A DNA stretch of 64,000 nucleotides from Cyanobium usitatum str. Tous (GCF_963920485.1 NZ_OY986431.1:1550001-1614000); one strand, 5' to 3'. Shown: positions 43,645 to 54,387, numbered from the stretch's first letter. A program made the numbers and translations. The notes: generated by a model from the sequence alone, not told the origin.

Positions 43645-44205
43645 TCAGGACGGAGGGTCGTGCGGGATGGGCGCCCCCGCTTCTTCAACCCGGATCTCAT
43701 GGTGGGTTTCGGCCACTTCCAGGGCGCCGTTCTTCCAGGAGTAGATCGAACGGGAGCGGTAGCGGTCCTGGTCAACCAGGCGAGTGTGCTCAAGGATGTG
43801 CCACTCCTGGTAGCTGGATTCAAAAATCAGCTCGTGCTCATCCACCTGGCGGATCTGACTTGTGGTGGGATCGCCGCTCAAGTAGCCGGAGCTGCGGCTG
43901 AGCTGGTGGCCGCACAGATAGGCCTCCATGGTGCCCCTGGGTGCGTAGCGGGGCTTTTTGTCGAAGAAGCCAAACTCCTGCTCGGGCCACCAAGTGAAGC
44001 GATAGGCAGCATCACCCTCCACTGGCTCACTAAATATCTCCACCCGCAGCATCATGTCGACCCGCAGCGCCTCCCCATCCTCAAATAAATAGAGCCGGCG
44101 CGAGCGCCACAGGCCAAGGTTGCGGGCAAACCAGCGCCGCATGTTGCTGTCGAGCTGAATCCTGGGGCGCGGCACCACTGGACTGGAGTTTGAAGACATG
44201 CTCAT
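43645..44205 (-). CDS. CpcS/CpeS-like lipocalin-fold protein
   Basis: A 186-residue soluble protein. MRRWFARNLGLWRSRRLYLF near the start, EYxFxWxxE-type text (YRFTWWPEQEFGFFDKKPR) and the ending DRYRSRSIYSWKNGALEVAE suggest the beta-barrel of phycobiliprotein chromophore lyases of the CpcS/CpeS kind or a close relative. It lacks a bilin-type Cys motif, and I cannot say which bilin or partner it serves. It precedes the small exported protein gene and pepN on the same strand. Confidence 0.45.
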   Translation of the reverse strand: MSMSSNSSPVVPRPRIQLDSNMRRWFARNLGLWRSRRLYLFEDGEALRVDMMLRVEIFSEPVEGDAAYRFTWWPEQEFGFFDKKPRYAPRGTMEAYLCGHQLSRSSGYLSGDPTTSQIRQVDEHELIFESSYQEWHILEHTRLVDQDRYRSRSIYSWKNGALEVAETHHEIRVEEAGAPIPHDPPS

Positions 44206-44294
44206 GACATCCCGGCCCTAGGGCGCACGGCATTGGTTGCTTCAGTCATAGCGAAATCGAGCTGCTGTGCCCAAATCCCCATAGGGTTAGCCAC

Positions 44295-45494
44295 GTGAGC
44301 TCCGATCACCCCATCACGACCGACCAGGTCGCCAGCGACGGAGCGACCGAACGCCCCGAACTGAAGCTGCTGCTGGTAGCCACCAGCTACCACCTGGCCA
44401 GCCAGGACCTGCGCAACCTGATCCAATTCCTCAAAAGTGAGGAGTGCGCCTTCAAGGTGAGCCTGGAGATCGCCGATCCGGCCCGCCAACCCCAACTGCT
44501 GGAGCTGCATCGGTTGGTGGCCACCCCGGCCCTGGTGAAATTGGCCCCCCTGCCCAAGCAGGTGATTGCCGGCAATGCCATCACCCAGAAGCTGCGCAGC
44601 TGGCTGCCGCGCTGGCAGCAGATGGAGGTGGTTACGAGCCTGGGCATGAGCCTGCGGCCCGCTGAGATCGATGGCAGCCGCACCAAGCGCGAGCTGCAGC
44701 TGGAAGATCAGCTGCTGGTGCTGCGCCAGGAAAACGAAACCCTGATCGAGCGCCTTGGGGTGCAGGAGCGCCTGCTGCGGATGGTGGCCCATGAGCTGCG
44801 CACGCCGCTGACCGCCGCCAAGCTCGCCCTCCAAAGCCACACCCTCGGCCAGATCGACGAGACCCGCTTCCGCGACGTGCTCACCCGCCGCCTCGACGAC
44901 ATCCAGGAACTCTCCAAGGACCTGCTGGAGGTGGGTACAACCCGCTGGGAAGCCTTGTTTAACCCCCAGCGCCTGGCGCTGGGCAAGGTGGCCGCCGAGG
45001 CGATCCTGGAGCTGGAAAAACTCTGGATCGGCCGCGACCTGGAGCTGATCACCGACATCCCCGCCGACCTGCCCGATGTGTTCGCCGACCAGCGCCGCAT
45101 GCGCCAGGTATTGCTGAACCTGCTGGAAAACGCCCTCAAGTTCACCCCGGACCGGGGCCGGGTGCACCTGACCCTGCTGCACCGCACCGACCAGTGGGTG
45201 CAGGTGAGCATCTGCGACACCGGGCCGGGCATCCCCAAAGCGGAGCAGCAACGGATTTTTCTGGATCGGGTGCGCCTGCCCCAAACCTCCGGCACCACCT
45301 CTGGCTACGGCGTTGGCCTATCGGTGTGCCGCCGCATCGCCGAGGTGCACGGCGGGCGCATCTGGGTGGTGTCGGAGCCCGGCGAGGGGGCTTGCTTCCA
45401 CGTCAGCGTGCCGGTCTGGAGCGGCCAAGCCCAACCCGCACTGACCCCAAGGGGCCCTGATCGTCGCGGCGCCCCCACTGAGAACAGTCCCTGA
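44295..45494 (+). CDS. sasA: clock-output sensor histidine kinase SasA
   Basis: A 399-residue kinase. The N-terminal KaiB-like thioredoxin domain spans about residues 20-110 ([20 protein letters not shown]), the H-box is [18 protein letters not shown], and the ATPase has [27 protein letters not shown] and [10 protein letters not shown]. SasA binds KaiC and phosphorylates RpaA to pass time information to the genome. GTG 44295 is the likely start. KaiABC and RpaA are not in the window. Confidence 0.93.
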   Translation: MSSDHPITTDQVASDGATERPELKLLLVATSYHLASQDLRNLIQFLKSEECAFKVSLEIADPARQPQLLELHRLVATPALVKLAPLPKQVIAGNAITQKLRSWLPRWQQMEVVTSLGMSLRPAEIDGSRTKRELQLEDQLLVLRQENETLIERLGVQERLLRMVAHELRTPLTAAKLALQSHTLGQIDETRFRDVLTRRLDDIQELSKDLLEVGTTRWEALFNPQRLALGKVAAEAILELEKLWIGRDLELITDIPADLPDVFADQRRMRQVLLNLLENALKFTPDRGRVHLTLLHRTDQWVQVSICDTGPGIPKAEQQRIFLDRVRLPQTSGTTSGYGVGLSVCRRIAEVHGGRIWVVSEPGEGACFHVSVPVWSGQAQPALTPRGPDRRGAPTENSP

Positions 45495-45571
45495 AGCGCT
45501 GCTCGCCTTGACGAAGGGTCCCCCTGCCCCGTAGCTTCCAATACATCAACGCCCTACAGCGTTGTGGCCTC

Positions 45572-45644
45572 GCCCCCATCGTCTAGAGGCCTAGGACACC
45601 TCCCTTTCACGGAGGCGACAGGGGTTCGAATCCCCTTGGGGGTA
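45572..45644 (+). tRNA. tRNA-Glu (anticodon TTC)
   Basis: A 73-nt cloverleaf: acceptor stem GCCCCCA pairs with TGGGGGT (one G-U), D-arm GTCTAGAGGCCTAGGAC, anticodon stem CCTCC/GGAGG with loop CTTTCAC (anticodon TTC at 45606-45608), T-arm AGGGGTTCGAATCCCCT, and discriminator A. CCA is not encoded. In cyanobacteria this tRNA also supplies glutamate for chlorophyll, heme and bilin synthesis via glutamyl-tRNA reductase. Confidence 0.97.
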
Positions 45645-45669
45645 TACACAATTCCAACTCCTGCTCAGA

Positions 45670-46272
45670 TCAGGATTGGGCAGCGCGGCGTTCGGCCTCT
45701 CGCTGCACTCCCCGCAGGTTGCTGGCTAGGTCTTCGCGCAGACGTTGCTCGATCAAGCCAATCGGCATGCCGGGCCGGCCCTGCACGGTGAGCTCGTAGA
45801 GCAGATGGGTGACCTCGCCCGTGCGGCCGATCTGCCAACAGCCTTCAAAGCGGCGGAAATCACCGCGGCACATGCAAAAGCGCAGCTCACCTGCCTCGAA
45901 ATCTTCCTCCAGCTCGAGCTCCACCTTGGCGCTGAAATTCAGCCCACAAAACTGCTGGGTGCCCACCTGCTCCAAACCCACCCGGTTGCCGCGGCGCCAC
46001 AGCTGGCGGGAGGAGGCCAGGTTGGGAATAAACCTGTTGAGATTGGCGTAATCGGTGAGCACGGACCAGATCCAGCGGGGATCAAGCGGTAGGCGCAACT
46101 GCACCGCCAGGCGCCTGGTGCCCTGGGGCAGCCGCTCCATCTCCTGCTGGATGGTGTCGAGGCTGCAAACGGAGGTTTGGGCGGAATTGATCACATTCGC
46201 AGGCCCCTTCGACAGCAAACCTGGCTCAGCCAGCTGGCCGGGCAGACCTGATTGGGCAAGAAGTTGCGCCAA
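45670..46272 (-). CDS. SRPBCC/START-like lipid- or ligand-binding protein
   Basis: A 200-residue protein. The core reads RRLAVQLRLPLDPRWIWSVL, TDYANLNRFIPNLASSRQL, GTQQFCGLNFSAKVELELEE and a final amphipathic helix LIEQRLREDLASNLRGVQ, the order of a Bet v1-like (SRPBCC) fold with a hydrophobic pocket. Such cyanobacterial 'cyclase/dehydrase' proteins have no proven function. A start at GTG 46194 (VINSAQTSV) would trim a poorly conserved N-terminus. It converges with tRNA-Glu. Confidence 0.72.
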   Translation of the reverse strand: MAQLLAQSGLPGQLAEPGLLSKGPANVINSAQTSVCSLDTIQQEMERLPQGTRRLAVQLRLPLDPRWIWSVLTDYANLNRFIPNLASSRQLWRRGNRVGLEQVGTQQFCGLNFSAKVELELEEDFEAGELRFCMCRGDFRRFEGCWQIGRTGEVTHLLYELTVQGRPGMPIGLIEQRLREDLASNLRGVQREAERRAAQS

Positions 46273-46374
46273 GGACGCACGGCGTAAGTGTGCTGGGGCA
46301 CAAACCTAGCGGTGTCTGCCGGGATTTCGCTGCAGCCGTGTTCCCTATGATCAGCGCGCTTTTGAGGGGACTGA

Positions 46375-47523
<1,149 letters not shown>

Positions 47524-47547
47524 GTTCGAGCCCAAGCCGCTTCCCCT

Positions 47548-47574
47548 GCCCGCCCCCAAGGCGGGCTTTTTTTT
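47548..47574 (+). terminator. strong intrinsic terminator of petH
   Basis: gcccgcc (47548-47554) pairs perfectly with ggcgggc (47560-47566) around a cccaa loop, followed by eight T (47567-47574), 24 bp after the petH stop. Confidence 0.9.
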
Positions 47575-47665
47575 GGCGAATCCCACACAGAAACCATCAC
47601 AAAGTGGGCCAAGCGGTGGGCGACGGCGCCAGGCCCGTTAAACCATGGGCACCAGACAGGCATTC

Positions 47666-49189
47666 ATGGGCGCTGTGCTCACCAATCCACTGCGGGTAGG
47701 ACTCCGCCAGGAGCGGGTTATCCCGCCCCAATGCCTGGTGATTTTTGGGGCCAGTGGCGACCTCACCCACCGCAAGCTGGTGCCGGCGCTGTTTGAGCTG
47801 TTTCGCCAGCGCCGCCTGCCCAGTGAATTTGCGGTGCTGGGCTGCGCCCGCCGCCCCTGGAGCGATGAGGAATTCCGCGGCAAGATGGCGGAGGCCATGG
47901 CCTCAGAGGTGGCTGAGCACCGGGTGGCCTGGGAGCAATTTGCCGCCGGCCTTTTCTACGAGCCGGTGGATCTGGAGGATCCCGCCTCGGTGGTGCGGCT
48001 GGGTCAGCGGCTAGAAGGCATCGACCGGCTGCGGGCCACCCGCGGCAACCGCACCTTCTACCTTTCGGTATCACCCAACTTCTACGGCAGTGGCTGCCGC
48101 TCCCTGGCCGCCGCCGGCCTGCTCAGCGATCCGGCCCGCAGCCGGGTGGTGATCGAGAAGCCCTTCGGCCGCGACTACGGCAGCGCCCAGGAACTCAACC
48201 GGGTGGTGCAGACCTGCGCCCAGGAAAACCAGATATTCCGGATCGACCACTACCTGGGCAAGGAGACGGTTCAGAACATCCTGGTGATGCGCTTCGCCAA
48301 CACGATCTTCGAGCCGATCTGGAACCGCAACTACATCTCCAGCGTGCAGATCACGGCGGCCGAAACCGTGGGCGTGGAGGAGCGAGCCGGCTACTACGAA
48401 AGCTCGGGCGCCCTGCGCGACATGGTGCAGAACCACCTCACCCAGATGCTGGCCCTCACCACCATGGAGGCGCCGGGACGCTTCGACCCCGAGTCGATGC
48501 GCAACGAGAAGGCCAAGGTGCTGCAGGCGGCGCGCCTAGCCAATGAAGACGAGCCCTGGAAGTGCTGTGTGCGGGGCCAGTACGCCCCCGGCGGCTCCCT
48601 CAGCAGGCCGATCGCCGGCTACCGCCATGAGCCGGGGGTGAACCCGGAAAGCACCACGGAGACCTACGTGGCGATGAAGCTATTCATCAACAACTGGCGC
48701 TGGCAGGGCGTGCCCTTCTACCTGCGCACCGGCAAGCGCCTACCCAAACGGCTCTCCGAGGTGGTGCTCACCTTCCGCGAGGCACCGGTGCACCTGTTTG
48801 ATGCCGCTGGCGGCGCCCCCACCCCCAACCAGCTGATCCTGCGCATCCAGCCGGATGAGGGCGCTGAATTTAAATTTGAGGTGAAGGCCCCCGGCTCCGG
48901 CATGCGCAGCCGGCCGGTGGACATGGCCTTCTCCTACGACGACAGCTTCGGCGAACCCAGCGACGAGGGCTACGTGCGCCTGCTGGCCGACGCCATGCTG
49001 GGCGACCCCACCCTCTACACCCGCAGTGACGAGGTGGAGGCCGCCTGGCGTCTCTACACACCGCTGCTGGAACTGATCGAGGACGCCCCCTCCCAGCTGC
49101 CCGTGTACCCCTACGAGGCCCGCACCTGGGGTCCTGCCGCCGCCGACAACCTGCTGGCCGAAGACGGCCTGGCCTGGCGTCGCCCCTGA
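47666..49189 (+). CDS. zwf: glucose-6-phosphate 1-dehydrogenase
   Basis: A 507-residue enzyme opening the oxidative pentose phosphate pathway, which supplies NADPH in the dark. NADP motif CLVIFGASGDLTHRKL, substrate motif FRIDHYLGKETVQN with the catalytic His, and RNYISSVQITAAETVGVEER are present. I start at ATG 47666 (MGAVLTNPLRVGL); ATG 47645 adds seven residues. It is followed after 36 bp by opcA, its redox-dependent activator. A second TGA lies in frame 15 nt after the stop. Confidence 0.96.
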   Translation: MGAVLTNPLRVGLRQERVIPPQCLVIFGASGDLTHRKLVPALFELFRQRRLPSEFAVLGCARRPWSDEEFRGKMAEAMASEVAEHRVAWEQFAAGLFYEPVDLEDPASVVRLGQRLEGIDRLRATRGNRTFYLSVSPNFYGSGCRSLAAAGLLSDPARSRVVIEKPFGRDYGSAQELNRVVQTCAQENQIFRIDHYLGKETVQNILVMRFANTIFEPIWNRNYISSVQITAAETVGVEERAGYYESSGALRDMVQNHLTQMLALTTMEAPGRFDPESMRNEKAKVLQAARLANEDEPWKCCVRGQYAPGGSLSRPIAGYRHEPGVNPESTTETYVAMKLFINNWRWQGVPFYLRTGKRLPKRLSEVVLTFREAPVHLFDAAGGAPTPNQLILRIQPDEGAEFKFEVKAPGSGMRSRPVDMAFSYDDSFGEPSDEGYVRLLADAMLGDPTLYTRSDEVEAAWRLYTPLLELIEDAPSQLPVYPYEARTWGPAAADNLLAEDGLAWRRP

Positions 49190-49200
49190 TTTCCGTTGAC

Positions 49201-49227
49201 CTGACCCCATCCCGAGTCTGACCCCAT
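49201..49227 (+). repeat. direct repeats between zwf and opcA
   Basis: ctgaccccat occurs at 49201-49210 and again at 49218-49227, the second copy containing the ATG of opcA. The first copy sits at the in-frame TGA 49202-49204, 15 nt after the zwf stop. Confidence 0.6.
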
Positions 49228-50521
49228 GTCGACCCAGCTCACCCTCCAGGCTCCCCTCGCCCTACCCCCCGACCAGGTGCCCGGCTACCTGGAGCGCCTC
49301 TGGGATCGAGAGTTGGGCAGCTCCCCCGGCGCCGCCACCTTCACCCTGGTGGTGTGGGAGGGCTCCTGGCTGGAGCAGCAGCTGGTGCGCTGCGGCCGGC
49401 TGGATGGACCAATCACGGGTCTGCTCAATGAAACGGTGCTGGAGGCGGCCCGCGCCGCAGCGGTGAGCTGTGGCTTGCCCCTGAGCACGGCACCGATGGA
49501 TCCCAAGCTGGCCTGGGCGCTCGGCCAGTTGGGCGGCAATCACCACGCCGAAGACCAGCGCGGCCAGTTTGTGGAAGGGGCGATCAGCGCCCACATGCCC
49601 CGGCGGCTGATCACCCTGGCCCCCACCCTCGACGGCGGCCAGCCGCTGGAAACCCTGGTGGCCGCGTACTGCCCCCTGCCGGAGGAGGGCGCTGGCGGCT
49701 CCGCCTGCGGCGACGTGGTGGTGCTCAGGGGCGGCACCGGTGCCCTGCGCCAGAACCTCGACCTGGTCCAACCCCTGATAGCCCCCGACCTGCCCTGCTG
49801 GGTGTGGTGGAATAGCAGCCTCGATGAGGCCCCTGAGGTGATGGCGGCTCTAGCCACCGGCGCCCGGCGCCTGGTGGTGGATTCGTCGCTGGGGGATCCA
49901 CGCCGCTGCCTCGACCTACTGGTGGACCGGATCACGGCGGGCCAGCCGATCAACGACCTCAACTGGCTGCGGCTGCGCAGCTGGCGCGAATCGCTGGCGA
50001 TGGTGTTTGATCCGCCCTCGCGGCGCGATGCACTCAATCACGTGGTGCAGCTCGACCTCGACGTGGAGGGCTCCAACCCTGTGAAGGGTTTGCTGTTGGC
50101 GGCCTGGCTGGCCGATCGGCTGGGCTGGCACCTGATCTCCACCTATGCGGTGGATGGCGATGGGGTGGGCGATGGCATCGGCGCCGAATTCGAGCGCACC
50201 GACGGCCAGACCGTGCGCTTCCGCCAGATGCCAGTGCCAGTGGGCGTACCCAAAACCCACCCCGGCGCCATGGTGGGGCTGCGGCTGATCTGCCAAAGCA
50301 GCCAGGGCTCACCGCTATGCGTGATCCTCTGCTCCGAATCGGGCGGCTGCATGCGGCTCGAATCGGGCGGCATGGCCAGCATGGAACTGGCTGAGGAGGT
50401 AGTGCCCCTGCCCAATGAGAGCGAGGAGATGGAGATGGCCCGCCTGCTCTCCGGCGGCCACGACTCCACCAACCCCCTGCTGGCAGCCGCCGCCCCCCTC
50501 GCCGCCAAACTGCTGCCCTGA
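49226..50521 (+). CDS. opcA: glucose-6-phosphate dehydrogenase assembly protein OpcA
   Basis: A 431-residue OpcA. The typical middle is LGGNHHAEDQRGQFVEGAIS ... RRLITLAPTLDGG, followed by LPCWVWWNSSLDEAPEVMAA and the C-terminal CSESGGCMRLESGGM, which carries the conserved Cys residues of the cyanobacterial form. OpcA activates Zwf and, with thioredoxin, sets its redox sensitivity. It lies directly downstream of zwf and ends exactly one base before cobB. Confidence 0.94.
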   Translation: MSTQLTLQAPLALPPDQVPGYLERLWDRELGSSPGAATFTLVVWEGSWLEQQLVRCGRLDGPITGLLNETVLEAARAAAVSCGLPLSTAPMDPKLAWALGQLGGNHHAEDQRGQFVEGAISAHMPRRLITLAPTLDGGQPLETLVAAYCPLPEEGAGGSACGDVVVLRGGTGALRQNLDLVQPLIAPDLPCWVWWNSSLDEAPEVMAALATGARRLVVDSSLGDPRRCLDLLVDRITAGQPINDLNWLRLRSWRESLAMVFDPPSRRDALNHVVQLDLDVEGSNPVKGLLLAAWLADRLGWHLISTYAVDGDGVGDGIGAEFERTDGQTVRFRQMPVPVGVPKTHPGAMVGLRLICQSSQGSPLCVILCSESGGCMRLESGGMASMELAEEVVPLPNESEEMEMARLLSGGHDSTNPLLAAAAPLAAKLLP

Positions 50522-51988
50522 ATGGCCTGTCTGATCGCCGCGCCCAGCAGCGGCAGCGGCAAGACCCTGCTGTCGCTGTGCCTGGCGGCCTGGGCCCGGG
50601 CGCAAGGCCTGGGTTTGCAGCCCTTCAAGGTGGGGCCCGACTACCTCGATCCCCAGCTGCTCAGCCGGGTGAGCGGCCACACCTGCCGCAACCTCGATCC
50701 GCTGCTGTGCGGGCCCGAGTGGTTGGAGCGCTGCTTTAGCTGGCACGGCAGTCGGGCCGACCTGGCGCTGGTGGAGGGGGTGATGGGCCTGTTCGATGGC
50801 CGCGGCCCCAGCAGTGAGGGCAGCTCGGCAGCGGTGGCGGCCCAGCTCGGCCTGCCGGTGGTGTTTGTGGTGGAAGCGTCGCGGCAGGCGGGCTCCCTGG
50901 CGGCGCTGGTGCGGGGCTTCCGCGACCATGGCCCACCAGCGGTGCGGCTGGCCGGGGTGGTGCTCAACCGGGTGGGCAGCGAGCGCCACCACGCCCTGCT
51001 GGCAGAAGCGCTGGCCAGCATCGAGGTGCCGCTGCTGGGGGTACTGCCGCACCACCCCAGCCTGGAGCTGCCCTCCCGTCACTTGGGCCTGCTGCCGCCC
51101 GGCGAGCTGCACGACCTCGAGCAGCGCCAGGAGCAGTGGGCCGAGTTGGCCGCCCGCCACCTGGATCTGGAGCAGCTAGTGCCCCTGCTGGCCCCAGCAA
51201 CAGCCGAGCCAGGGGCCGACAATCCGATCAGCTGGTGCCTGGGCCAGAGCCCCCAGCAGCCGAGCTCCCAGCCCCTGCCGGTGGCGATCGCCAGCGATGC
51301 GGCCTTCCATTTCCGCTATCCGGAGGCCGGCGAGCTGCTGGAAGCGGTAGGGCTTGAACCGCTGGCCTGGAGCCCCCTGGCCGATGAGCCGCTGCCGGCA
51401 GGCTGCCGGGCGGTGCTGCTGCCGGGGGGCTACCCGGAGCTGCACGCAGCCCAGCTGGCGGCGAGCCGGCGCAGCCTGGGCGACCTGGCCCGGGCTGCGG
51501 CGGCGGGGCTGCCGCTGGTGGCCGAATGTGGCGGCCTGCTGCTGCTGGGCGAGCATCTGGCCGATGGCGAGGGGCAGCTGCAGCCGATGGCGGGCGTGCT
51601 GCCCTTCCAGGCCCGCAAAGGCGCCCTGAGCCTGGGCTATCGCACGGCTACCGCCACGGCCAATGGCTTGCTGGTGCGACCGGGCGAGAGCTTTTGCGGC
51701 CATGAATTTCACCGCTGGCAACTGGAGCCCCTATCCAACTGCGACAGCTCTGTGGCAGCCGGCGACGGGCTGTGGCAGCTTGACGGCTGGGGGACCGCAA
51801 CCCGGAGCGAAGGATGGACAGCGCCGAACGTGCACGCCAGCTGGCTGCACCTCCACTGGGCTGGATGCCCGGTGATTCCCTCACGACTGGCAGCCGCAGC
51901 CGCGCGCGCCGCGCCGCTGCCGACGAGCGCCGCTTCGTGCAGCCCCACGAACCCCGGCCCCAGATCCAGCAAGAGCGCTGGCGTTTGA
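50522..51988 (+). CDS. cobB: cobyrinate a,c-diamide synthase
   Basis: A 488-residue CobB/CbiA enzyme. The P-loop is IAAPSSGSGKTLLSLCL, followed by PFKVGPDYLDPQLL, LVEGVMGLFDG and a glutaminase class I domain with LLPGGYPELHA and the nucleophile Cys in VAECGGLLLLGEH. It amidates two carboxylates of cobyrinate. The enzyme domain ends near HASWLHLHWAG; the last 40 or so residues are low-complexity Ala/Pro/Ser and overlap the acylphosphatase gene. ATG 50522 abuts the opcA TGA. Confidence 0.92.
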   Translation: MACLIAAPSSGSGKTLLSLCLAAWARAQGLGLQPFKVGPDYLDPQLLSRVSGHTCRNLDPLLCGPEWLERCFSWHGSRADLALVEGVMGLFDGRGPSSEGSSAAVAAQLGLPVVFVVEASRQAGSLAALVRGFRDHGPPAVRLAGVVLNRVGSERHHALLAEALASIEVPLLGVLPHHPSLELPSRHLGLLPPGELHDLEQRQEQWAELAARHLDLEQLVPLLAPATAEPGADNPISWCLGQSPQQPSSQPLPVAIASDAAFHFRYPEAGELLEAVGLEPLAWSPLADEPLPAGCRAVLLPGGYPELHAAQLAASRRSLGDLARAAAAGLPLVAECGGLLLLGEHLADGEGQLQPMAGVLPFQARKGALSLGYRTATATANGLLVRPGESFCGHEFHRWQLEPLSNCDSSVAAGDGLWQLDGWGTATRSEGWTAPNVHASWLHLHWAGCPVIPSRLAAAAARAAPLPTSAASCSPTNPGPRSSKSAGV

Positions 51989-52239
51989 TCGTGCGCGGCC
52001 AGGTGCAGGGGGTGGGCTACCGGGCTGCCTGCAGCCTGCGGGCCCAGGATCTCGGCCTGAGCGGCTGGGTGCGCAACTGCTCCGATGGTTCGGTGGAGAT
52101 AGAAGCTGAAGGCTGTCCGCAGGAACTCACCGAGCTGCGGCTGTGGTGCGAGAAGGGCCCGGCTGAAGCGGTGGTGAACAGCGTGGCCAATAGTCAGATA
52201 GCAGCCACCGGAACCGACTGGTTTGAAGTGCGTCGCTGA
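51937..52239 (+). CDS. acyP: acylphosphatase
   Basis: A 100-residue acylphosphatase. The signature is RLIVRGQVQGVGYRAACSLR with the phosphate-binding loop and catalytic Arg, followed by GLSGWVRNCSDGSVEIEAEG with the catalytic Asn. It hydrolyses acyl phosphates; its role in bacteria is vague. I chose GTG 51937, giving the normal size and a 52-bp overlap with cobB; ATG 51865 and 51814 are in frame and would add a Pro/Arg-rich N-terminus. Confidence 0.9.
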   Translation: MQPHEPRPQIQQERWRLIVRGQVQGVGYRAACSLRAQDLGLSGWVRNCSDGSVEIEAEGCPQELTELRLWCEKGPAEAVVNSVANSQIAATGTDWFEVRR

Positions 52240-52262
52240 AATGCCCAAATAACGACCGCACC

Positions 52263-52949
52263 ATGAGTTCCAACCTGCTCGGCGAGCTAGCAGCTTTTGG
52301 TTTGGCGATCGGCTTTTCGCCGCTGCACATCGGCCTGCTGCTGCTGCTCCTGCTCGGCCCCAAGCCGCTGCAGCGGGGCGGGCTGTTTGTGGCTGGCTGG
52401 CTGGTCACCGCCGCCCTGGCCGTAACCCTGCTGCTCACGGTGGGCCACGGCCTGCTGCTGAGCATGGACAAGGGCAGCGACCACCTCACCGGCCTCGACC
52501 TACTGGCCGCCGGCGCCCTGCTGGGGCTGGGGGCGAAGGAGCTGCTGAATAAGAATGAAGAGGGTGCGGGGCCGCCGGGCTGGACGCGCCGCCTCGATCA
52601 GTTCTGTGCCCTGCCCCTGCCGCTGCTGCTGGCCATCAGCACCGGCCTGCAGGTGGCCAGCCCCGACGATCTGTTTCTGTTTGCCAAGTCCGCCAGCAGC
52701 CTGCTTTCAGCGGGGCTTGGCCGCGGCCAGGAGCTGCTGGCTACTGGGGTATTCAGCTTGGTGAGCGCCAGCCTGCTGCTGCTGCCGCTGCTGGCCCTGC
52801 TGCTGGCCGGCCCAGAGCGCGTGCTGCCCCTGCTGGAGCGGGGCAAGCAGTGGCTGTTCGCCAAGGGCGACCTGCTGGTGGGCCTGGTGAGCGTGGCCCT
52901 GGCGGTGTATCTGGGCTGGCAGGGCATCGAGGGCCTGCGGCTGGCCTAG
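52263..52949 (+). CDS. GAP/LysE-like membrane protein
   Basis: A 228-residue protein with about six hydrophobic helices. The first, AFGLAIGFSPLHIGLLLLLL, carries the SP motif used by GAP-family and LysE-type transporters, and the fourth segment begins ASPDDLFLFAKSASS, a second half-repeat like that of transporters of this fold. Possible cargo is unknown. It converges with the helicase gene (13 bp between stops). Confidence 0.6.
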   Translation: MSSNLLGELAAFGLAIGFSPLHIGLLLLLLLGPKPLQRGGLFVAGWLVTAALAVTLLLTVGHGLLLSMDKGSDHLTGLDLLAAGALLGLGAKELLNKNEEGAGPPGWTRRLDQFCALPLPLLLAISTGLQVASPDDLFLFAKSASSLLSAGLGRGQELLATGVFSLVSASLLLLPLLALLLAGPERVLPLLERGKQWLFAKGDLLVGLVSVALAVYLGWQGIEGLRLA

Positions 52950-52962
52950 GCGGCCAGAGCTA

Positions 52963-54387
52963 TCAGGAATCAGCCTGCAGCCAGTCGCTCCAAAGCTGCT
53001 GCTCGGCGAGGGGGCCTGGGCTCGCCACCAGCGACACCGCCTGGCTGGCACGGCTCACGGCCACATAGACCAGCTGGCGGCGCAGCACGGTGTCGCTGGG
53101 CCAGAACACATCGCCATCCACAAACACCTCGGCAAAAGTGCTGCCCTGGCTGCGATGCACGGTGAGAACGGCGGCCGGACCGAGGGAGGCAAAGGCATCT
53201 CGCACCAGGAAAAAACGGCGCCACAGGCCCTTGCCGTCCTGCTTGCCGGCGTCCTTGGCCTGCTGGCGTAGGCGGGCCAACACAGCCTCGAGGGCGATCC
53301 GGGCCGCCGAACCCAGGGGCGGCAGTAGCCGCAGGCTCAGCTGGCTATCGCCGGCCTCCACCCGGGCGGTGAGGGTATCGATCACCGGCGCATCAGGCAC
53401 GCCGAAGTCGGCCAGATCGCAGCGCTCGGGCATGACATCGCGCACCACCAGCTCCCGGTTGGAGCCCAGCAGCATGTCGGGCTCCTCGGCGGCATCTTCA
53501 CCCTCGCGGCAGGCGGGGGCCATCACGGCAGCGCGGGTGATCAGCACCTCGCCGGGCAGCACCGGCAGCTGGTCGGCCATTTCGCCGTGCAGGGCGCGGC
53601 GGGCGATCGGCACCAGCTGCTCGAGGGAGCGGTTCGTGTAGCAGAGGATGCGGGCTAGGTCGGGGTTGTCGGTTTCGGCGCTGCGGCGCAGGGCGGCCTG
53701 GGCGGCTTGCAGCCAGGCGCCGCGCTCCAGCAGGGCCACCTGACCGCTGGCATTGCGGATCGGCGGCAGCGGCGGCGGGCGGCGGCAGGGCAGGTCGCCC
53801 TGGCGCAACCCCGAGGCCAGGCGCAGCACCGGCCCCTGGTGGCGCACCACCTGGCGCAGCTCGGCCCGGCTGGCCCGGCCCAGGCTGAACACCGGGCTCA
53901 CGGGTTCACCAACCGGCGGCAACTGGGCCGGATCGCCCACAAACACCAGCCGGGTGCGAAAAGGGTGGGCGCAGCGCAAGCTGATCTCCAGCAGGGTGGA
54001 GTCCACCATTGAGGCCTCATCGATCAGCACCAGGCCCAGGTGCTCGAGGGCGACGGCGGTTTGCTCGGTTTCCTCGCAGCGCTCGATATCACGCTGGCGC
54101 TTGAGTTTCAGCCGCAGCAGGCGGTGAATGGTGGAAGGAAACCAGGTGGGCGAAAGGCCAGCCCCAGCCAGGTAGGAGCGCAGCACACCCACGGCCTTAT
54201 GGGTGGGGGCGACCACGGTCCAGCAGAGCCCGGTGGCCTCCACCTGGGCCAGAAAGCGCATCGAGAGGAAGGTTTTGCCGGTGCCGGCGTAGCCGCTGAG
54301 CACAAAGGGCGTGCCATCCGCCGGAGCGGCGAGCCAAGCGGCAAAAGCCGCTACTGCGACCTGTTGGTCGGCAGTGAGGTCAACCAA
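52963..54387 (-). CDS. RecD/Pif1-type SF1 DNA helicase
   Basis: A protein of about 474 residues. Helicase motifs are Walker A VLSGYAGTGKTFLSMRF, VVAPTHKAVGVL (Ia), GLVLIDEASMVD (Walker B), FVGDPAQLPPVGE (III), and the UvrD-like C-terminal VLTVHRSQGSTFAEVFVD and YVAVSRASQAVSL. It is close to short RecD2/Dda-like helicases, 5'-3' unwinding enzymes. TTG 54387 gives an 8-bp overlap with the upstream gene and begins LVDLTADQQ, the usual family start. Confidence 0.85.
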   Translation of the reverse strand: MVDLTADQQVAVAAFAAWLAAPADGTPFVLSGYAGTGKTFLSMRFLAQVEATGLCWTVVAPTHKAVGVLRSYLAGAGLSPTWFPSTIHRLLRLKLKRQRDIERCEETEQTAVALEHLGLVLIDEASMVDSTLLEISLRCAHPFRTRLVFVGDPAQLPPVGEPVSPVFSLGRASRAELRQVVRHQGPVLRLASGLRQGDLPCRRPPPLPPIRNASGQVALLERGAWLQAAQAALRRSAETDNPDLARILCYTNRSLEQLVPIARRALHGEMADQLPVLPGEVLITRAAVMAPACREGEDAAEEPDMLLGSNRELVVRDVMPERCDLADFGVPDAPVIDTLTARVEAGDSQLSLRLLPPLGSAARIALEAVLARLRQQAKDAGKQDGKGLWRRFFLVRDAFASLGPAAVLTVHRSQGSTFAEVFVDGDVFWPSDTVLRRQLVYVAVSRASQAVSLVASPGPLAEQQLWSDWLQADS

